Under the pieces are notes generated by a model. It made no database searches. It was not told where the DNA came from and was given only the letters and a program-made list of their open reading frames with translations. From assembly GCA_902627495.1 (NCBI GenBank), contig CACOJS010000001.1:140113-204112 (forward strand): a stretch of 64,000 nt of DNA, written 5' to 3'. The DNA comes from Hydrogenophilales bacterium. Its GTDB lineage: Bacteria > Pseudomonadota > Gammaproteobacteria > Burkholderiales > Eutrophovitaceae. Of this stretch, positions 62,710 through 64,000 are shown piece after piece. The position numbers and the translations under genes were made by a program. Within the stretch, counting starts at the first letter, position 1. Every line of letters begins with the position of its first letter.

Positions 62710-63939
62710 CTAAAAATAATTCTTTAGCTGCAATTTTATGAAGTCATCTTTAAAAATTGAGTATATACTGTTTTTTGGGTCAACATTTGAGAAAGCTCTC
62801 GCAGTCAACTCTGCCTTCCAATTGCTCTTTATACGGGTCTCAGCCTCAAAGGAGTAGATCATCGTTTGGTCTTTCTGATCTTGAACTCCACCTAATAGCA
62901 GTACAGTGTCATTAGCATCATTCAATGAATATCTAAACCCGATAAAGATATCGTCATTAGACGAGGTGGTCGGTAGGTGTAGAGTGTCCCTGTCATCATA
63001 CTGGTACTCAAAAAGTAATCCTAAATCGTGCCTCTCATTTAAACCATAGATAGTATGTTCAACTCCCCCCACGCTTGCATAATAGGTTCTTCCTAATCTT
63101 CTTTGGTTGAGAAACTCCAGCTTGAACAACCAAGACTCTTTCGTATACTGTATGTCAAGACCGTTTCGACTAACAATAAAATAGCTGGCAATTAGCTTAT
63201 CCTCTTGCATGGAGATCATTGGTTGTCGGTTAATGCCCCGGAAATGAGAAATCCCGATGTCCAAGTTGGCAAAGTAGTTCTGATACCTGACTGCATAATC
63301 TATGTTCCTAGAATTAAGTGATCCCTCAAATTCTGCTTTTAAGCGTACTGGTAGGACAGTAGATAGACGTTTAAATTGTGAGAAATAAGACCGTTGACGA
63401 AAATAGGGAAGTATAAAAATAGACACGTCTCCCCATTCCTTAAAGATATTTAGCCTCACCATTGGTTGTCCAAGCTTATCTTCACCGTCGATATTTTCAA
63501 GCCAGTCTATTTGGTTTATGACGTCGACTAAATGCACAGATTCAGTTACACCCCAAAATACTTTGGCTAGGCCAATCGTGAAATCAAAATTTGGTGCAAG
63601 ATACTGGTAATAACCCTCCCTGATATCAAAACGTGTCTTTTGAGAGTCATTTTGATCTATTCTTCCAAAAAGGTGAAAAAAGTACTTATTGTTCTCACGA
63701 GAATGTTCTATTTCAGTATCTAATGATAGTGACAAATTACTTCTATAATTCTCCCGATGTGTAGCTGGGGAACCCTCATAGAATATCTCTGCCTGCAAAC
63801 CAACTGAGGAGGATTTCGTAAGAGCCCCGCCATATGTTGGTGCGCTCAGCAAACCAAAAAAAATCACAAATATTGTAAGATTGAGATGCGGCGTAATTTT
63901 ATCACCTAACTCTTTTAAGTTTATTAGGTTTAAAGTCAT
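62710..63939 (-). CDS. Outer-membrane beta-barrel protein (DUF1302-like)
   Basis: About 409 residues with a signal peptide ('LNLTIFVIFFGLLSAPTYGGA') and alternating beta-strand sequence to the end. The C-terminus 'IKLQLKNYF' ends in Phe, the usual barrel-assembly signal. 'DIREGYYQYLAPNFDFTIGLAKVFWGVTESVHLVDVINQID' resembles the conserved part of DUF1302-like outer-membrane proteins. ATG 63939 is chosen; ATG 63957 and TTG 63960 are in frame upstream. It precedes the PhoD-like gene by 8 bases on the same strand, so the two probably form an operon, perhaps for phosphate-ester use. Function is not established. Confidence 0.78.
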   Translation of the reverse strand: MTLNLINLKELGDKITPHLNLTIFVIFFGLLSAPTYGGALTKSSSVGLQAEIFYEGSPATHRENYRSNLSLSLDTEIEHSRENNKYFFHLFGRIDQNDSQKTRFDIREGYYQYLAPNFDFTIGLAKVFWGVTESVHLVDVINQIDWLENIDGEDKLGQPMVRLNIFKEWGDVSIFILPYFRQRSYFSQFKRLSTVLPVRLKAEFEGSLNSRNIDYAVRYQNYFANLDIGISHFRGINRQPMISMQEDKLIASYFIVSRNGLDIQYTKESWLFKLEFLNQRRLGRTYYASVGGVEHTIYGLNERHDLGLLFEYQYDDRDTLHLPTTSSNDDIFIGFRYSLNDANDTVLLLGGVQDQKDQTMIYSFEAETRIKSNWKAELTARAFSNVDPKNSIYSIFKDDFIKLQLKNYF

Positions 63940-64000
63940 TTTTGTTAAGCCTGACATCAAAGTCGTAATTACTAAAGGTTAGTAGAGTACTTTTTCTCGT

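Overview
This window is a gene-dense, A+T-rich (roughly 40% G+C by eye) chromosomal segment of a Gram-negative bacterium. Gene content and order point to a free-living aerobic gammaproteobacterium. The blocks yebC-ruvC-ruvA-ruvB-ybgC-tolQRAB-pal-cpoB-tRNA-Lys, lolB-ispE-tRNA-Gln-prs-rplY-pth-ychF, ftsY-ftsE-ftsX-rpoH, and coxBA-ctaG-coxC-surf1-ctaA-ctaB-sco match the order known from Pseudomonas-like genomes. Species-level identity cannot be read from the sequence. I see no insertion sequence, prophage, integron or CRISPR array. Genes abut or overlap almost everywhere, and no stretch over 300 bases lacks a gene.

Layout. (1) 1-7.0 kb: rhodanese, uppP, thiC, a PIMT-like methyltransferase, a 5-formyl-THF cyclo-ligase, and the LPS inner-core pair waaC-waaA. 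(2) 7.1-15.5 kb: a one-directional surface-polysaccharide locus, with a wbpV-wbpL-wbpM-like trio (predicted UDP-QuiNAc synthesis and priming), a GT25 enzyme, an O-antigen ligase/polymerase, two GT2 enzymes and a GT9 heptosyltransferase. It has no flippase, ABC exporter or chain-length regulator. (3) 15.5-19.9 kb: ybeD-lipB-lipA, argB, a HAD nucleotidase and an E1-like MoeB/ThiF enzyme. (4) 19.9-26.1 kb: gpmA-envC-ctpA, then divergently a rhodanese without its cysteine, grxC, gpsA and bioC. (5) 26.2-35.3 kb: a complete aa3-type cytochrome c oxidase locus with copper and haem A assembly factors. (6) 35.3-44.9 kb: ftsY-ftsE-ftsX-rpoH with a CIRCE operator just upstream of rpoH, rsmD-coaD-ferredoxin, mutM and a GldA/F/G-like ABC transporter. 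(7) 45-51.8 kb: TPR protein, lolB, ispE, tRNA-Gln, prs, rplY, pth, ychF. (8) 51.9-61.6 kb: yebC, ruvC, ruvA, an unknown gene with a small upstream ORF, ruvB, and the Tol-Pal operon ending at tRNA-Lys. (9) 61.6-64 kb: a PhoD-like phosphatase behind an outer-membrane barrel protein.

How the genes work together. Much of the window serves the envelope: undecaprenyl-phosphate recycling (UppP), Kdo/heptose core and O-glycan assembly, lipoprotein localisation (LolB), septal murein hydrolase control (FtsEX, EnvC), and outer-membrane constriction (Tol-Pal/CpoB). The respiratory block builds a haem-copper oxidase with its CuA/CuB chaperones (Sco, CtaG), haem A pathway (CtaB, CtaA) and Surf1.

The most notable signals are the near-perfect CIRCE (HrcA-binding) element ahead of rpoH, gpmA in the slot usually held by gpmI, absence of secB between grxC and gpsA, a rhodanese lacking its catalytic cysteine, a probable CTG start for the O-antigen ligase, and an unrecognised exported protein with a 21-codon leader ORF inserted between ruvA and ruvB.
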